Origin: Desulfovibrionaceae bacterium
GTDB lineage: Bacteria; Desulfobacterota; Desulfovibrionia; Desulfovibrionales; Desulfovibrionaceae
NCBI GenBank assembly: GCA_900770205.1
Contig: CAAGJV010000011.1
Span: forward strand, 1 to 5,891
DNA: 5,891 nt
Direction: 5' to 3'
Shown here: positions 5,333 through 5,891 of the stretch, in pieces
Position numbering within the stretch: position 1 is the first letter of the stretch
Layout of the letters: the number at the start of each line of letters is the position of its first letter
Position numbers and translations under genes: made by a program
Notes under the pieces: generated by a model
What the model was told of the DNA's origin: nothing
Databases searched by the model: none
What the model saw: only the letters and a program-made list of their open reading frames with translations

Positions 5333-5891
5333 GCTTTCCCTCCTTTGGCAATGGCATCGAAAGCTTTGATGCAGGATAAGAACTCTGGAAGATCTTTGAC
5401 AGCCAGCATGTTCGGCCCATCGCAGGGAGCCTTGTCCGGGTCTGGGTGAACTTCCATGAATATTCCCGCCACACCCACAGCGGCAGCTGCACGAGCCAGT
5501 GCAGGCACGAATTCCCGCTGACCTCCGCTGCATGAGCCTTGCGCCCCAGGAAGCTGCACGGAATGAGTGGCATCGAACACCACGGGGGCGAACTTTTTCA
5601 TAATCTCAAGAGAACGCATATCTACCACAAGATTTCCATAGCCGAAGCTCGTTCCCCTTTCACAAAGAGAAATACGCCTGTTGCCCGTGGAATACGCCTT
5701 TCTCAATACATTTTCCATTTCCCACGGGGCCAGGAACTGCCCTTTCTTGATATTCACAGGCTTCATGACAGAGGCGGCGGCAACAATAAGATCCGTTTGC
5801 CTGCAGAGAAATGCCGGCGTCTGCAGGTAATCGGCCACCTCAGCCACAGGAGAGGCCTGCTCTGCCGTATGAATATCCGTAAGTACGGGAA
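5329..5891 (-). CDS. kdsA: 3-deoxy-8-phosphooctulonate synthase (Kdo-8-P synthase), C-terminal part
   Basis: KdsA condenses phosphoenolpyruvate with arabinose-5-phosphate to form Kdo-8-phosphate in a TIM-barrel active site. The 5' end lies beyond the right edge; 186 codons plus stop are visible of about 270-285 expected. The visible sequence opens with PVLTDIHTAEQASPVAEVAD, followed by LQTPAFLCRQTDL, VNIKKGQFLAPWEM, CERGTSFGYGNLVVDMRS, VVFDATHSVQLPG, SGGQREFVPALARAAAAVG, and FMEVHPDPDKAPCDGPNML. All are strongly conserved in KdsA. A GTG at 5847 could be mistaken for a start, but conserved sequence continues upstream without a break. The CDGP stretch has Pro where metal-dependent enzymes such as that of Aquifex have Ser, which hints at the metal-independent class; the deciding N-terminal Cys/Asn residue is outside the window. 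It is the most upstream visible gene of the kdsA-kdsB-kdsD unit, and its TGA overlaps the kdsB start. Confidence 0.97.
   Translation of the reverse strand, partial: PVLTDIHTAEQASPVAEVADYLQTPAFLCRQTDLIVAAASVMKPVNIKKGQFLAPWEMENVLRKAYSTGNRRISLCERGTSFGYGNLVVDMRSLEIMKKFAPVVFDATHSVQLPGAQGSCSGGQREFVPALARAAAAVGVAGIFMEVHPDPDKAPCDGPNMLAVKDLPEFLSCIKAFDAIAKGGKA
5338..5344 (-). promoter_or_regulatory. Ribosome binding site that fixes the kdsB start
   Basis: On the minus strand AGGAGGG is followed by AAAGC and then ATG (5332). It lies inside the last codons of kdsA. It supports the 242-residue KdsB rather than the upstream-extended frame, whose extra residues antiparallel nothing conserved and merely overlap kdsA. 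Confidence 0.85.

Noticed and set aside
5333..5533. N-terminal extension of kdsB to 5533
   Set aside because: It overlaps kdsA; the strong AGGAGGG at 5338-5344 and KdsB homology both place the start at 5332.
5329..5847. kdsA starting at GTG 5847
   Set aside because: Conserved KdsA sequence (VLTDIH and following residues) continues upstream to the window edge, so the gene is simply cut by the boundary.

Overview
The window is an ordinary, densely packed stretch of a Gram-negative chromosome with moderate G+C. Three consecutive Kdo (lipopolysaccharide inner core) genes show the Gram-negative envelope. The style of the Nudix, KdsA and RlmH proteins and the gene mix suggest a deltaproteobacterial, Desulfovibrio-like host. 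That assignment is an inference from family resemblance and could not be tested by search. I see no mobile element, CRISPR array, tRNA, rRNA or phage gene.

Layout from left to right. (1) Positions 3-92 (+) are the last 29 codons of a gene entering from the left, whose ending resembles the C-terminus of the DNA repair ATPase RecN. (2) After a short convergent spacer comes rlmH (157-633, -), the 23S rRNA pseudouridine-1915 methyltransferase. (3) Only 37 bp separate its start from a divergent plus-strand cluster. This cluster runs tsaC (671-1315, GTG start, tRNA t6A synthesis), a Nudix hydrolase (1325-1846), an unrecognised 139-residue protein (1862-2281) and a membrane-anchored calcineurin-like metallophosphoesterase (2334 or 2340 to 3539). 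Spacings of 9, 15 and 52 bp suggest one transcription unit. (4) A 16-bp inverted repeat at 3583-3619 sits midway between the two converging units and looks like a shared bidirectional terminator. (5) The minus strand carries kdsA (partial, entering from the right), kdsB and kdsD, joined by ATGA and TAATG stop/start overlaps.

How the genes work together: KdsD makes arabinose-5-phosphate, KdsA condenses it with phosphoenolpyruvate to Kdo-8-phosphate, and KdsB activates free Kdo as CMP-Kdo for lipid A glycosylation. The phosphatase KdsC, needed between KdsA and KdsB, is not in the window. rlmH and tsaC both modify the translation machinery (ribosome decoding region and tRNA position 37). The Nudix, unknown and phosphoesterase genes have no visible pathway link to tsaC beyond apparent co-transcription.

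I found no convincing new system. The items most worth a second look are the shared terminator, the unrecognised 139-residue protein, the membrane phosphoesterase lying beside lipopolysaccharide genes, the half zinc knuckle on the Nudix protein, and the tight rlmH/tsaC start region.
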